From contig CP036279.1 of NCBI GenBank assembly GCA_007748055.1, positions 3,038,001 to 3,102,000 of the forward strand: a stretch of 64,000 bases of DNA, given 5' to 3'. The position numbers were made by a program, and so were the translations under genes. The notes beneath the pieces were generated by a model. The model had not been told where the DNA came from and did not search any database. It worked only from the letters and a program-made list of their open reading frames with translations. Below are positions 20,302 to 28,692 of this stretch, in pieces. Position 1 is the first letter of the stretch; every line of letters starts with the position of its first letter. The DNA is from Kolteria novifilia (GTDB lineage: Bacteria; Planctomycetota; Planctomycetia; Kolteriales; Kolteriaceae).

Positions 20302-20869
20302 AGGAGCATCCTTCTTAGATCGCTAGACCGGTTGACTCACTCAGCGGCACGGAGTGATCCTGTCCGTGGCGGAGGATATCGCTCGACTGATCTGGACTTC
20401 CGAATCCTTGCCGACTCGTTCCTTGCCGCCATCCTACCGTCGGCGGAAAGTCCTAAACCATTGCCACCAGTAAGCTTTAAATCCCCTCAACTTTAACGCG
20501 ACCGCTCGGGAGCGTCAAGTAGATGACACCCATTTTCGGCAACTTGTCAGCACTGACGCCGTAACCGCCGCAAAGCCCGCGCAACCTGCCCTGGTCGCCG
20601 GCTCAACACCCTAACTCAAGTGAGAGCAACGCTCATGATGAAGGAGGGTGGAGAGATGGTCTGAGGTTCGCGGGGTGGGCTCGATTGCTTCCAATCCACT
20701 GTGGCAAGAATGGGGCGTTCCGGGCGAAAGCTCGGGATCATCGCGGTCGCCTCGCCACCCTTCAATATTCTCCGATCAGTGAAGATAGGAAGTCTTGGTC
20801 GAATAGTTCTAGTGGGGGTGATGTTCCGGCAAACGCGACTGGTGCAAGACCGGGAAGGAAGAAGATGTC
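20302..20869. other. Intergenic region upstream of csrA
   Basis: About 570 bp. It contains the csrA promoter region and then AT-rich stretches near 20455-20480. No gene recognised; the + strand open frame beginning near 20685 has a composition unlike the real genes around it. Confidence 0.35.
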
Positions 20870-21028
20870 ATGGTCGTGGTGCGAGAATACCATGAAGATG
20901 CCATCGTCGGCTCGCCTGTCGCGTTTGTATTGCAAGCCAACGAGTTTTCCATGCTTCTGGTTTTGGGGGCATCTGCACCCGGTCGTCGGAAGTTCGGGCT
21001 GCGTGTTGGCGAGCGCCTTCCAGTCTGA
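20870..21028 (+). CDS. Possible 52-residue small protein
   Basis: A short frame from ATG with AAGGA about 9 nt upstream. The product begins MVVVREYHEDAIVGSP and ends FGLRVGERLPV; its composition looks like a natural soluble protein rather than a shadow. There is no opposing gene on the other strand to explain the frame. Third-position GC (about 60% by eye) seems lower than in neighbouring genes, which weakens the case. I do not recognise the family. It points away from csrA and towards the glmS 3' end. Confidence 0.3.
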   Translation: MVVVREYHEDAIVGSPVAFVLQANEFSMLLVLGASAPGRRKFGLRVGERLPV

Positions 21029-21140
21029 TCACTTCGACTGGCTCCAGCGATGCCACGGCCGCGCGGGGTTCGGTGTCCGATCCGGACGCGGCACGTGACC
21101 CCGATAGTACTGCGCAGATTGCCCATTGTGACGGAGGTCG

Positions 21141-22976
21141 CTATTCGACCGTCACACTCTTCGCCAGATTTCGCGGCTGATCGACGTCGCAGCCTCGCAG
21201 CACCGCCAAGTGGTAAGCGAGAAATTGTGTCGGCACCGTCGCGAGGATCGGTGAGATCAAGTCGTCGGCGGTCGGAATAGCGATCACGTGATCGGCGAGT
21301 CGATCGAACTCGTGGTTCTCCTCACTGACGATCACGATGATTCGTCCGCCCCGAGCGCGAATCTCCTGGACGTTGCTCGCCACTTTTTCGCGGATGAAGG
21401 ACTGAGTCGCGGTGACGACAATCGGCATCTCCGGGGTGATCAGGGCGATGGGGCCGTGCTTGAGTTCCGCCGCCGGCAATCCCTCCGCGTGAATGTAGGA
21501 GACTTCCTTGAGCTTGAGGGCTCCCTCGAGAGCGATTGGATACTCCAAGGCCCGGCCGATGTAGAGGAAGTTGTCGGCGTCGGCGAACTCCTCGCTGATC
21601 GCGTGGATCTTGGAGTCGAGCTCCAGCGTTCGCTCCATCAGCGTCGGGAGTTCTTCGAGGGCGTTGAGCAGTTCGAGCCCTTGGCGAATCGACATCCCCC
21701 GCTGGCGTCCGAAGTGGATCGACAGCATCAGCAGCGTCACGAGCTGATTGGTGAAGGACTTGGTCGCGGCGACGCCGAACTCCACGCCCGCCCGCAGGTA
21801 GATCCCTCGCCCGCATTCGCGTGCGATCGTGGATCCGACGACGTTGACCAAGCCGAGCGGGGTGGCGCCGCGGCGCTTCGACTCTCTTAGGCCTGCCAGC
21901 GTGTCGGCCGTCTCCCCCGACTGGCTCATCGCGATGACCAGCGTGTCAGGTTCGATGACCGCGTTGCGGTAGCGAAATTCGGAAGCGTATTCGACTTCGG
22001 TCGGGATGCGGGCGAGTTCCTCGAAGTAGGTTTTTCCGACCAGACCGGCATGCCAGCTCGTTCCACACGCGAGGATCTTGATGCGACTGGGGTGAAAGCC
22101 TCCCAATTCCGTGAGCCCAGCCAGCCGCACCGTCGCCTCACTGGGAAGAAGACGTCCACCGAGTGCGTTGCGGACGGCTTGCGGTTGGTCGTAGATCTCC
22201 TTGAGCATGTAGTGCGGGTAGTCGCCCAGGTCGCTCGCCGCGAGTTCGAGATCGACCACCTCGGCAATTTTTTCGGTCGCGGCCATGTCGAAATCGTAGG
22301 TCGTCGCTCCTTGCGGCGTGACCTCCGCCCACTCGCCATCGTCAAGAAAAATGATTCGCTTGGTGTAGGGGGCGAGTGTGTTCGCATCGGACGAGATCAG
22401 TTGCGTCCCGTCGCCAACGCCGATGACGAGGGGACTACCCAGGCGGGCGGCGTAGACTCGATCGGGGTGCTCCACATCGACCAGCGCCAACGCGAAGGTG
22501 CCTCGCAACGTGGTGAGTGTGCGGGTGAGCGCGTCGTGGAATGTCTTGGTGCGACCGAGTTCCCATTCGAGCAGATGGGCGATGACCTCGGTGTCGGTCT
22601 CGGTTTGAAAGGTATATCCTTCGGCTTCAAGGCGAGCTTTTAGGTCCCGATGGTTCTCGATGATGCCGTTGTGGACCACGACGATTCGGCCGTGCTGCGA
22701 GCGGTGCGGATGGGCGTTGGCGACGGTGGCTTGGCCGTGGGTGGCCCAACGCGTGTGGCCGATCGCGACGTCGGCGGGATCGACGAGTTCCTCAAGGTCC
22801 TTCGCGGTTGTTCGCCCGATCTTGCCTGTCTGGCGAACCAGACGCAGGGGCGACTGGTCACCGAGGGCGGCGATTCCCCAACTGTCGTAGCCGCGGTACT
22901 CGAGTCGCCGGAGTCCCTCGACGACGAGCGTCGCCGACTCTTTGTGTTCGGTCACGAATCCGAAGATGCCGCACAT
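21141..22976 (-). CDS. glmS: Glutamine-fructose-6-phosphate aminotransferase GlmS
   Basis: 611 residues, full length. It makes glucosamine-6-phosphate from fructose-6-phosphate and glutamine, the first step to UDP-GlcNAc. The N-terminal glutaminase has the nucleophile Cys2 (MCGIFGFV) and GHTRWATHG. Two SIS domains follow (ILACGTSWHAG, MSQSGETADT), and the C-terminus ends DQPRNLAKSVTVE with the conserved Lys. No glmS ribozyme was recognised upstream. UDP-GlcNAc feeds the sugar genes near the window end, but it is also needed for any peptidoglycan or surface glycan. Confidence 0.97.
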   Translation of the reverse strand: MCGIFGFVTEHKESATLVVEGLRRLEYRGYDSWGIAALGDQSPLRLVRQTGKIGRTTAKDLEELVDPADVAIGHTRWATHGQATVANAHPHRSQHGRIVVVHNGIIENHRDLKARLEAEGYTFQTETDTEVIAHLLEWELGRTKTFHDALTRTLTTLRGTFALALVDVEHPDRVYAARLGSPLVIGVGDGTQLISSDANTLAPYTKRIIFLDDGEWAEVTPQGATTYDFDMAATEKIAEVVDLELAASDLGDYPHYMLKEIYDQPQAVRNALGGRLLPSEATVRLAGLTELGGFHPSRIKILACGTSWHAGLVGKTYFEELARIPTEVEYASEFRYRNAVIEPDTLVIAMSQSGETADTLAGLRESKRRGATPLGLVNVVGSTIARECGRGIYLRAGVEFGVAATKSFTNQLVTLLMLSIHFGRQRGMSIRQGLELLNALEELPTLMERTLELDSKIHAISEEFADADNFLYIGRALEYPIALEGALKLKEVSYIHAEGLPAAELKHGPIALITPEMPIVVTATQSFIREKVASNVQEIRARGGRIIVIVSEENHEFDRLADHVIAIPTADDLISPILATVPTQFLAYHLAVLRGCDVDQPRNLAKSVTVE

Positions 22977-23365
22977 CGTCGACTTCCTTCCTTGCCTCGG
23001 TGCGAGTCGATCCGTTGTTGTCGGACCGGACTTGGTCCGACTCAGGGCGCGGATCGGATCTTCGCCGACGCTCCCCTAATCGGTGGAGGAAAACGTTTCA
23101 ACGGCTATCTGGAAGTCTACGTCGCAAGGGAAGGCTGGGAGGCGGTCGTTGTTGGTCCCTTTGGCCCGTTCACAACCGGGATCGACGAGTTCAACGGTCC
23201 GCCAACGTCCTGATGGGCAAGTTCATTCCGTGAAATCTGGGCGAACGTTTACCGAATGAGAGGCGTCTCCCGCATGCCCACGACAAGCGTGGGCATGGCA
23301 CCCGAGAGACTCCTGGGCACCCAGGACGCTTCTGGGAAACGAGTTGACCAGTCACAGAATACGAG
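22977..23365. other. Intergenic region upstream of glmS with hairpin
   Basis: About 390 bp before the MITE. A perfect 10-bp stem CATGCCCACG/CGTGGGCATG with a 5-nt loop lies at 23273-23297. A 16-mer CCTGATGGGCAAGTTC at 23209-23224 recurs inverted at 28481-28496. No gene seen. Confidence 0.5.
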
Positions 23366-23525
23366 TGCTCCGTCTCAAAAATCGGCTCTGGCTTCGGCCG
23401 GCTACGTTGCCGCGGGACTTTGTCGGTCTGCATCGACGAATCCAACGGATTCGCCTGTTTCGACCTCCTCGTCTCCCACCAACTCGCTGTGCCTCGGGCC
23501 GACGATCAACTTTTGAGACGAATAC
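23366..23525. mobile_element. MITE copy 2 (160 bp) at the DUF2063 gene stop codon
   Basis: Same length and core as the copy at 17753-17912. The inner terminal repeats CGTCTCAAAA and TTTTGAGACG are perfect here. The right flank keeps CTAG (23525-23528), whose TA is inside the TAG stop codon of the DUF2063 gene. The left TA is no longer clear, which suggests an older or decayed left end. The element has an internal hairpin CGAATCC/GGATTCG and no coding capacity for a transposase. Confidence 0.75.
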
Positions 23526-24412
23526 TAGCGAACCTGGGCGAAGAAGCCGTTGGCGGTCCATGCGGAGAACCAGTCGCCGATCGAGCCCGCGAATTGGCCG
23601 AATTCCTCATCCGAGAGACTCTGGCCAACCTCTTCCACCGCCTCTTGGACCGTCGATTCTCGCTCCAGGGAGGTGAGAAGCGAGAACTGAACGGGAGTGA
23701 GCTCGAACCGTCTCACGACGAAGTGCAATCGGGTCACGGCGAGGAGGGTCTCGCGGGGCTCCGGCGGCTCGGGCGATTCCTCATGGCGCACGGCGCTTGC
23801 GTACTCGTGAACGGGGAAGGAGAAGCGGACCAGGCGGAAGCAGGGCGCCATTTCCAACCGGGCAGTCGCCAGATGGTCCCGCATGACGGTGGCGAGATCG
23901 TCGCCGGTCAATTGGGGGGACGTTTCGATTCCCGGACCGTCAAAGACTTCGGCATAGGTCCGCTCAAGCGCCGCCAAGTCGATCAGAAACTCCGGCCAAT
24001 TGGGCTCCTCGGGACCGCCGGGAATGTCGGCGGGGCGAGTCTCGCGAAGATAGTCGGGAAAGCTCTTTCCCAAAAACCCAAGGGTGTAGCTTTGCGAGGG
24101 ATAGGCCTGGAGGTAGCCCACGGCATGCTCGTCGAACGCCTCTTGCCCCAGCGCGTACAGCAGAGCGGGGAACTCGCTGCGCAGGCAGTCGAGCAACCGG
24201 AGGTAGTAGGCGTCGGCATAGACTTCCAGACGTTCGGCGCTGGTAAGAGCCTTGGAGCGTCTGATGACCGACTCGAGATGCTCCGCTCCGACATCGACGT
24301 GTCGGCGCGCTTCGTCGGAATCGGCTCCCATCGAAACGCCCGCGGGATGGGTGATGACGGCTTGCATCCACTGTTGGATCGCCGAGAGGGAGCGGGGCGT
24401 TTGCTTGGCCAT
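23525..24412 (-). CDS. DUF2063 (HvfC/BufC-like) RiPP partner protein
   Basis: 295 residues. DUF2063 proteins pair with DUF692 (MNIO) enzymes, bind them and help present the peptide substrate. The DUF2063 core is visible near residues 45-130: LEVYADAYYLRLLDCLRSEF, then ALGQEAFDEHAVGYL and GKSFPDYL. The C-terminal part holds the RIPP-recognition-like domain with SLLTSLERESTVQEAVEEV. The ATG at 24412 lies 17 nt after the DUF692 stop and has GGAGAG upstream; the open frame upstream of it is a shadow of that gene. It is the third gene of the bufferin-like operon, and a MITE abuts its stop codon. Confidence 0.85.
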   Translation of the reverse strand: MAKQTPRSLSAIQQWMQAVITHPAGVSMGADSDEARRHVDVGAEHLESVIRRSKALTSAERLEVYADAYYLRLLDCLRSEFPALLYALGQEAFDEHAVGYLQAYPSQSYTLGFLGKSFPDYLRETRPADIPGGPEEPNWPEFLIDLAALERTYAEVFDGPGIETSPQLTGDDLATVMRDHLATARLEMAPCFRLVRFSFPVHEYASAVRHEESPEPPEPRETLLAVTRLHFVVRRFELTPVQFSLLTSLERESTVQEAVEEVGQSLSDEEFGQFAGSIGDWFSAWTANGFFAQVR

Positions 24413-24429
24413 GACGATTGCTCTCCGCG

Positions 24430-25371
24430 TCACTCGGCGTCGACGGCGACGAAGGTCGCCGGATGGGGAACGGCGCTGGTTGTGGAACTCGGCGCCGTCT
24501 CGATCGGGGTGTCGTCTTCGCTGGCGAGTTCGATCTCGTCGAGGCCGTCGCGCATGTAGCGACGAGCCTTGAGCACTTCCGCATGGACGACGGGAAATTC
24601 GGGGATGTTGGCGTCCCACTCCAGTAGCGTCGAGATGCCTCCGGTTGACGCATGAGCCCGACGATAGAGCTCCCAGACCGGATGAACGACGTGGTTGTCG
24701 TGGGTGTCGATCAAGTGTGTTTGGCAGTTGGTGTGGCCGGCGAGGTGGCACTGGACGACCCGGTCGAAGGGAATCCCGTCGAGGTACTCGTTGGGATCGA
24801 AGTCGTGGTTCACGCTCGAAACGTAGACGTTGTTGACGTCGAGCAAGAGACCGCAATCGGTTTCGTCGGTCATGGCGGCCAGGAAGTCCCACTCATTCAT
24901 CGTCGAGTCGGCGAAGGTGACGTAGCTGCTCGGGTTCTCCAAGACGATCGGCCGTTCGAGGATGTCCTGCACGATGCGGATTCGCTCGCAAACGTGGGCG
25001 AGCGTCTCTTCGTTGAGCGGAATCGGCAGCAGGTCGTGCGAGTTGCGTCCGGCGACTCCGGTCCAGCAGAGGTGGTCGGAGATCCACTTGGCGTCAACGT
25101 GGCCCGCGAGCCGTTTGAGGCGATCGAGGTAGTCGCGATTGAGCGGATCGGTGCTGCCGACGGAGAGTGAGACGCCGTGCATCACGATCGGATAGCGTTC
25201 GGCGATCTTCTCCAGGACGTAGCGGGCCCGTCCGCCCGAGTCCATGTAGTTCTCGGAGATGATCTCGAACCAGTCGACGCTCGGATGGTGTTCGAGAATA
25301 TGGCTGAAGTGGACCGAGCGCAGTCCGACACCGAGTCCGAGGTTGGGGTGTCCCAGTCGAGGCAAGTTCAT
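24430..25371 (-). CDS. DUF692 MNIO enzyme (HvfB/BufB-like)
   Basis: 313 residues. Multinuclear non-haem iron-dependent oxidative enzyme with a TIM barrel; family members modify Cys in ribosomal peptides, for example to thiooxazole or oxazolone groups. Metal-ligand motifs are present in order: [51 protein letters not shown] and LLEWD. GGAGG lies 7 nt before the ATG at 25371. It is sandwiched between the Cys-rich precursor and the DUF2063 partner, the standard bufferin order A-B-C. The last 30 residues form a polar tail outside the barrel. Confidence 0.92.
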   Translation of the reverse strand: MNLPRLGHPNLGLGVGLRSVHFSHILEHHPSVDWFEIISENYMDSGGRARYVLEKIAERYPIVMHGVSLSVGSTDPLNRDYLDRLKRLAGHVDAKWISDHLCWTGVAGRNSHDLLPIPLNEETLAHVCERIRIVQDILERPIVLENPSSYVTFADSTMNEWDFLAAMTDETDCGLLLDVNNVYVSSVNHDFDPNEYLDGIPFDRVVQCHLAGHTNCQTHLIDTHDNHVVHPVWELYRRAHASTGGISTLLEWDANIPEFPVVHAEVLKARRYMRDGLDEIELASEDDTPIETAPSSTTSAVPHPATFVAVDAE

Positions 25372-25493
25372 CGCGGAGCCTCCGAATTCGAGGCGGAGAA
25401 AAGAAGGCTCACGCGGCGAGAACGATCGCTCACCGTCCCGCCGCATGAGTTGGAGCTTGCTATCCCGTTGGTGGGATGATCCTTACTTGGCCG

Positions 25494-25910
25494 TTACTTG
25501 GCCGGAGCGGGACCGACCTCTTTGCCCTTCTCCTTCATGATCTTCTCGAACTTGGCGCGGGTCTTCTTCCATTCGCCGCTCATGAGCGGAACGGCGCAGC
25601 CACCCTTGCCCTTGCACTCGTTGACGCCCGCTTTGCCGTGGCAGCCGCCTTGGCCCTTGCAGTCGTTCTGCCCGGCACAGGTGATGTGCTTGGCGGTGGC
25701 GCAGGTTCCTTGGCCGGCGCAGGCGTTCTTCTTGCTCGCCCCGGTGTTCTTACAGGTATTCAAGCCTCGACAGACGTGGGGCTCTTTGAGCAAGTACTCG
25801 GCGTTGTCCGCACGCGCCTCGCGAACCATACCGGTTCCCGCGACGATGCCGCCGAAAGCCGCCGCCGTCACTTTGGCGAAGTCGCGACGATTCCAGTTCG
25901 ATCGATCCAT
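25494..25910 (-). CDS. Tat-signal Cys-rich bufferin-like RiPP precursor
   Basis: 138 residues. The N-terminus has a twin-arginine motif (NRRDFAKV), a hydrophobic core (AAAFGGIVAG) and a likely cut after AREARA. The mature part has nine Cys, almost all in CX5C units with Gly at the third position (CAGQGTC, CAGQNDC, CKGQGGC, CKGKGGC). This matches bufferin-like precursors whose Cys are modified by MNIO enzymes for copper or other metal binding. A Lys-rich tail follows (KKTRAKFEKIMKEKGKE). GGAGG sits just before the ATG. The MNIO and DUF2063 genes follow on the same strand. Metal identity is inferred from the family only. Confidence 0.85.
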   Translation of the reverse strand: MDRSNWNRRDFAKVTAAAFGGIVAGTGMVREARADNAEYLLKEPHVCRGLNTCKNTGASKKNACAGQGTCATAKHITCAGQNDCKGQGGCHGKAGVNECKGKGGCAVPLMSGEWKKTRAKFEKIMKEKGKEVGPAPAK

Positions 25911-26146
25911 GTAAACCTCCCATGACTTTCCAAGCACGCCACTGTTCCGCGTTGGTCGTCCGGCCCCAACGACAGGCGGCGCCAGTATATGAGGCGACGA
26001 TCACCATTGGCAAGGACGTCGAGGCGGAACCTGTCGATACGATAGGGCGATCACGGGAGGTGCTCCGTGATCCAACTAACACTTTGCTGAACGACGACGG
26101 GCATCGCCGCCCGTCTCGCTCGTGGGCGAGCCATTCCCCAAAAAGG

Positions 26147-27658
26147 TCAAAGGTCGTAGAGTTGCCCGAACTTGCTCCGAAGCGATTCGAGCAGGGCGGT
26201 CTCGTCGGGTGCCTTCTTGGTGACGCGTTCGACCAGCTCCGCCGAGCGGTAGCACTGGCCGTGGGCGTGAACCTGTTCGCGTAGCCATGTCAGCAGGGGA
26301 TGGAACTCGCCCGCCGCGTAGAGTTCGTCCAGCGAGCCGAGCGATTCCTCGGCCTGGTTCATCAGTTGAGCGGCGTAGACGTTGCCGAGGGTATAGGTCG
26401 GGAAGTAGCCGATGGCGCCGATGCTCCAGTGGACGTCCTGGAGGCAGCCATCCTTCGACGAGGGGGGCGTGACCCCGAGATAGTCCTGGTACTTCTGATT
26501 CCACGCCGCCGGAACGTCCGCGATCGGAAGATCGCCAGATAGCATCGCCTGCTCGACTTCGAACCGGATCAGGACGTGGAGGTTGTACGTGACCTCGTCG
26601 GCGTCGACTCGCACCAGCGAAGGCTTGACGCGGTTAATGGCGAAGTGGAAGTCCTCGAGAGCGACATCGTGGAGGGTCGCGTGAAAGACCTGCCGCGTGC
26701 GCGGGTAGAAGTGACGCCAAAAGGAATGGCTGCGGCCGACCGCGTTCTCCCAAAGCCGCGATTGCGACTCGTGAATGCCGAGTGAGACGGCCTCGCCCAT
26801 CGGCGTTCCGAAGTGCTCCTCGAGAAGACCCTGCTCGTAGAGTCCGTGGCCGGCCTCGTGCAGGATGCTGAAGAAGGAGTCGTTGAAATAGACGGGGTTA
26901 TAGCGCGTGGTCAGTCGGATGTCACCGGGACCGATCGTGCTACAGAAAGGATGAGCGGTCCGGTCGAGGCGACCTTTCTGAAAGTCGAAACCGATTGCGG
27001 CTGCCGCGGCTTCCCCAAGGATCTCCTGGCGATCGACGGGATAGTTGCGGCGGACGATCGACTCGTCGGGTTGCTTCGGAGAGGCGATGATCGACGCCAC
27101 GAGGGGGACGAGTCCCTCCTTGATGCGTCCGAAGAGCGCGGTGACTTGTTCACAGGTCGCGCCCGGCTCGTAGCTATCCATCAGCGCGTCGTAAGGGGAG
27201 GACTCGTATCCGTAGCACTCGGCCATTTGCCTGGAAAGGTCGATGATCCTCGCCAAGTGTGGTTCAAAGGCGGGGAAGTTGTCCTTGACGCGCGCCTCGG
27301 CCCAGCAGCGTTCCGCGACGGTCGTCGTCTTGGCAAATTCCTCGACGAGGGCTCGCGGCAGCTTGGTGGCGCGATCGTACACACGGCGTAGCTCGCGGAT
27401 GTTGACCGCTTCGACCGCGTCGGGCTTGCCGGTGAGGTCGCTGGCCTCGAGTTCTCCCAGGAGGTCGCCGATCTTCGGGTCGGTCCGTTGCTCGTGGATC
27501 ATCCCGGCGAGCAGGGCGAGTTGATTGCCGCGGTGTTCGACGCCGCCAGGGGGCATGTAGGTCTGCTGTTCCCAGGAGAGCAGGGCTTCGCAAGACGCCA
27601 AGAGCGCTGTCTGCTTACTCAGGTTGATCAACTCGTCGTAGGACGTTCTCGCATCCAT
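26147..27658 (-). CDS. M32 family metallocarboxypeptidase (Taq type)
   Basis: 503 residues, the usual family length. Zinc carboxypeptidase that removes C-terminal residues from peptides in the cytoplasm. The HEXXH site is clear as SILHEAGHGLYEQ, with the downstream Glu ligand in the helix GIHESQSRLWEN. The family DPF-type and HPF motifs are seen as AHPFCSTIGPGDIRLTTRY. The ATG at 27658 was preferred over the TTG one codon earlier. It lies upstream of the bufferin operon on the same strand but 240 bp away, so joint transcription is uncertain. Confidence 0.95.
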   Translation of the reverse strand: MDARTSYDELINLSKQTALLASCEALLSWEQQTYMPPGGVEHRGNQLALLAGMIHEQRTDPKIGDLLGELEASDLTGKPDAVEAVNIRELRRVYDRATKLPRALVEEFAKTTTVAERCWAEARVKDNFPAFEPHLARIIDLSRQMAECYGYESSPYDALMDSYEPGATCEQVTALFGRIKEGLVPLVASIIASPKQPDESIVRRNYPVDRQEILGEAAAAAIGFDFQKGRLDRTAHPFCSTIGPGDIRLTTRYNPVYFNDSFFSILHEAGHGLYEQGLLEEHFGTPMGEAVSLGIHESQSRLWENAVGRSHSFWRHFYPRTRQVFHATLHDVALEDFHFAINRVKPSLVRVDADEVTYNLHVLIRFEVEQAMLSGDLPIADVPAAWNQKYQDYLGVTPPSSKDGCLQDVHWSIGAIGYFPTYTLGNVYAAQLMNQAEESLGSLDELYAAGEFHPLLTWLREQVHAHGQCYRSAELVERVTKKAPDETALLESLRSKFGQLYDL

Positions 27659-27959
27659 CAAGGGATTCTCCAGGACTCGGTTCTCAACGACCCAGCGCGC
27701 GAACCAGGCGGCCGGGACGATCGTATGGACATCGTCCCGTGGTGTCAGACCGCCAGCGTGTTCACGGGGACGTTGTTGACGCTGCCATTGTTCGTGGTTT
27801 CTCGTTGCGTGGCAAACGTCTGGGCGGAGAAGCTGTTCCGGAATCGCTCGGATCGCGTACCAATAGTGGGCGGTGAGCCGCGAAGAAAGGGGAGTGAACT
27901 TCCCAACCCGTCGGAAACGTCACCGCCAGGACATTGACGGGCTATGTGAGAACGGATCC
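27659..27959. other. Intergenic region, divergent
   Basis: About 300 bp between the start of the M32 gene and the start of a small plus-strand gene. No RNA gene or clear repeat seen. Confidence 0.35.
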
Positions 27960-28187
27960 ATGGTAACAATCACTGCGGGTCAACGGGTGCGTGTTCGTCT
28001 CGCCGACGAGGCGATTCGGTGGATGCTTGGGACGGTCCTGACGTGGACGGCTTTTCGTCTCTTCCAGCCCAACGAGCCTTGGCGGACATTTCGCGCCGCA
28101 TGCGCTCCCGTCGAACTTGACGACGGTCGCGTGATCCTCGCCGCGATCGACTATGTCCAACCGGTGATGGCATCGGGAGAAGCTTAG
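27960..28187 (+). CDS. Small hypothetical protein (75 residues)
   Basis: Begins MVTITAGQRVRVRLADEAIR and ends VILAAIDYVQPVMASGEA. The alternation of charged and beta-forming residues suggests a small beta-barrel. The frame continues upstream, but that part is rich in Arg and looks non-coding, so the ATG at 27960 is chosen. No clear ribosome binding site is present, which lowers confidence. The family is not recognised, and it has no operon partner. Confidence 0.45.
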   Translation: MVTITAGQRVRVRLADEAIRWMLGTVLTWTAFRLFQPNEPWRTFRAACAPVELDDGRVILAAIDYVQPVMASGEA

Positions 28188-28692
28188 CGGCCCGTCGATT
28201 GACTCGCTGTCGGCCACGTCCGGCCCGGTTCACCGATCTCCGCGTCGACAAAACTCGACGAATCTACGGATTCGCCTTCGCTACTTTTCCTTGATCGTGG
28301 CCAACGTCGCGCGTCCTCGCCATGGCCCGCTCAATCCAACGGACTGCTCGTGTCCTGATTGATCAATTCAATTCGAGAAGGTCGTTTGCGATGCCACGAC
28401 CACGCCCGCCGTGGGCATTCGGACTACGCCTGTGATGGGGCAAACGTCCGCACGAACTGAATGGCAAGATTTGAACTAGCGAACTTGCCCATCAGGGCAC
28501 TCGACCAACTCGCCAAAGTGCGCCTTCGGCCACCACCTCTCCGTGTCGATTTCATCGATGAAGTGAAGCTTTCGCGGAACACGGTGTCTCTTCCCACGCT
28601 CGCTTGCAGGCCTCTCTTAGGGACCGCATCGTGCTCGATTGATCCGCGCGATCGGTCAGGCGGGATGACGCACGTTCTCACTCGGAGCCGAA
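28188..28692. other. Intergenic region with repeat fragments
   Basis: About 500 bp. At 28256-28276 a sequence resembles the MITE internal hairpin (CGACGAATC-N-GGATTCGCC), perhaps a decayed remnant. At 28481-28496 lies the inverted copy of a 16-mer found upstream of glmS. No gene recognised. Confidence 0.4.

Noticed and set aside
20685-21098. 137-residue plus-strand frame near csrA
   Set aside because: Composition (many Ser, Cys, Trp and Arg) and lack of a ribosome binding site argue against coding; the 52-residue frame within it is a better candidate.
22977-23365. glmS ribozyme or riboswitch upstream of glmS
   Set aside because: I could not find the conserved core of the glmS ribozyme; only a simple hairpin and repeat DNA were seen.
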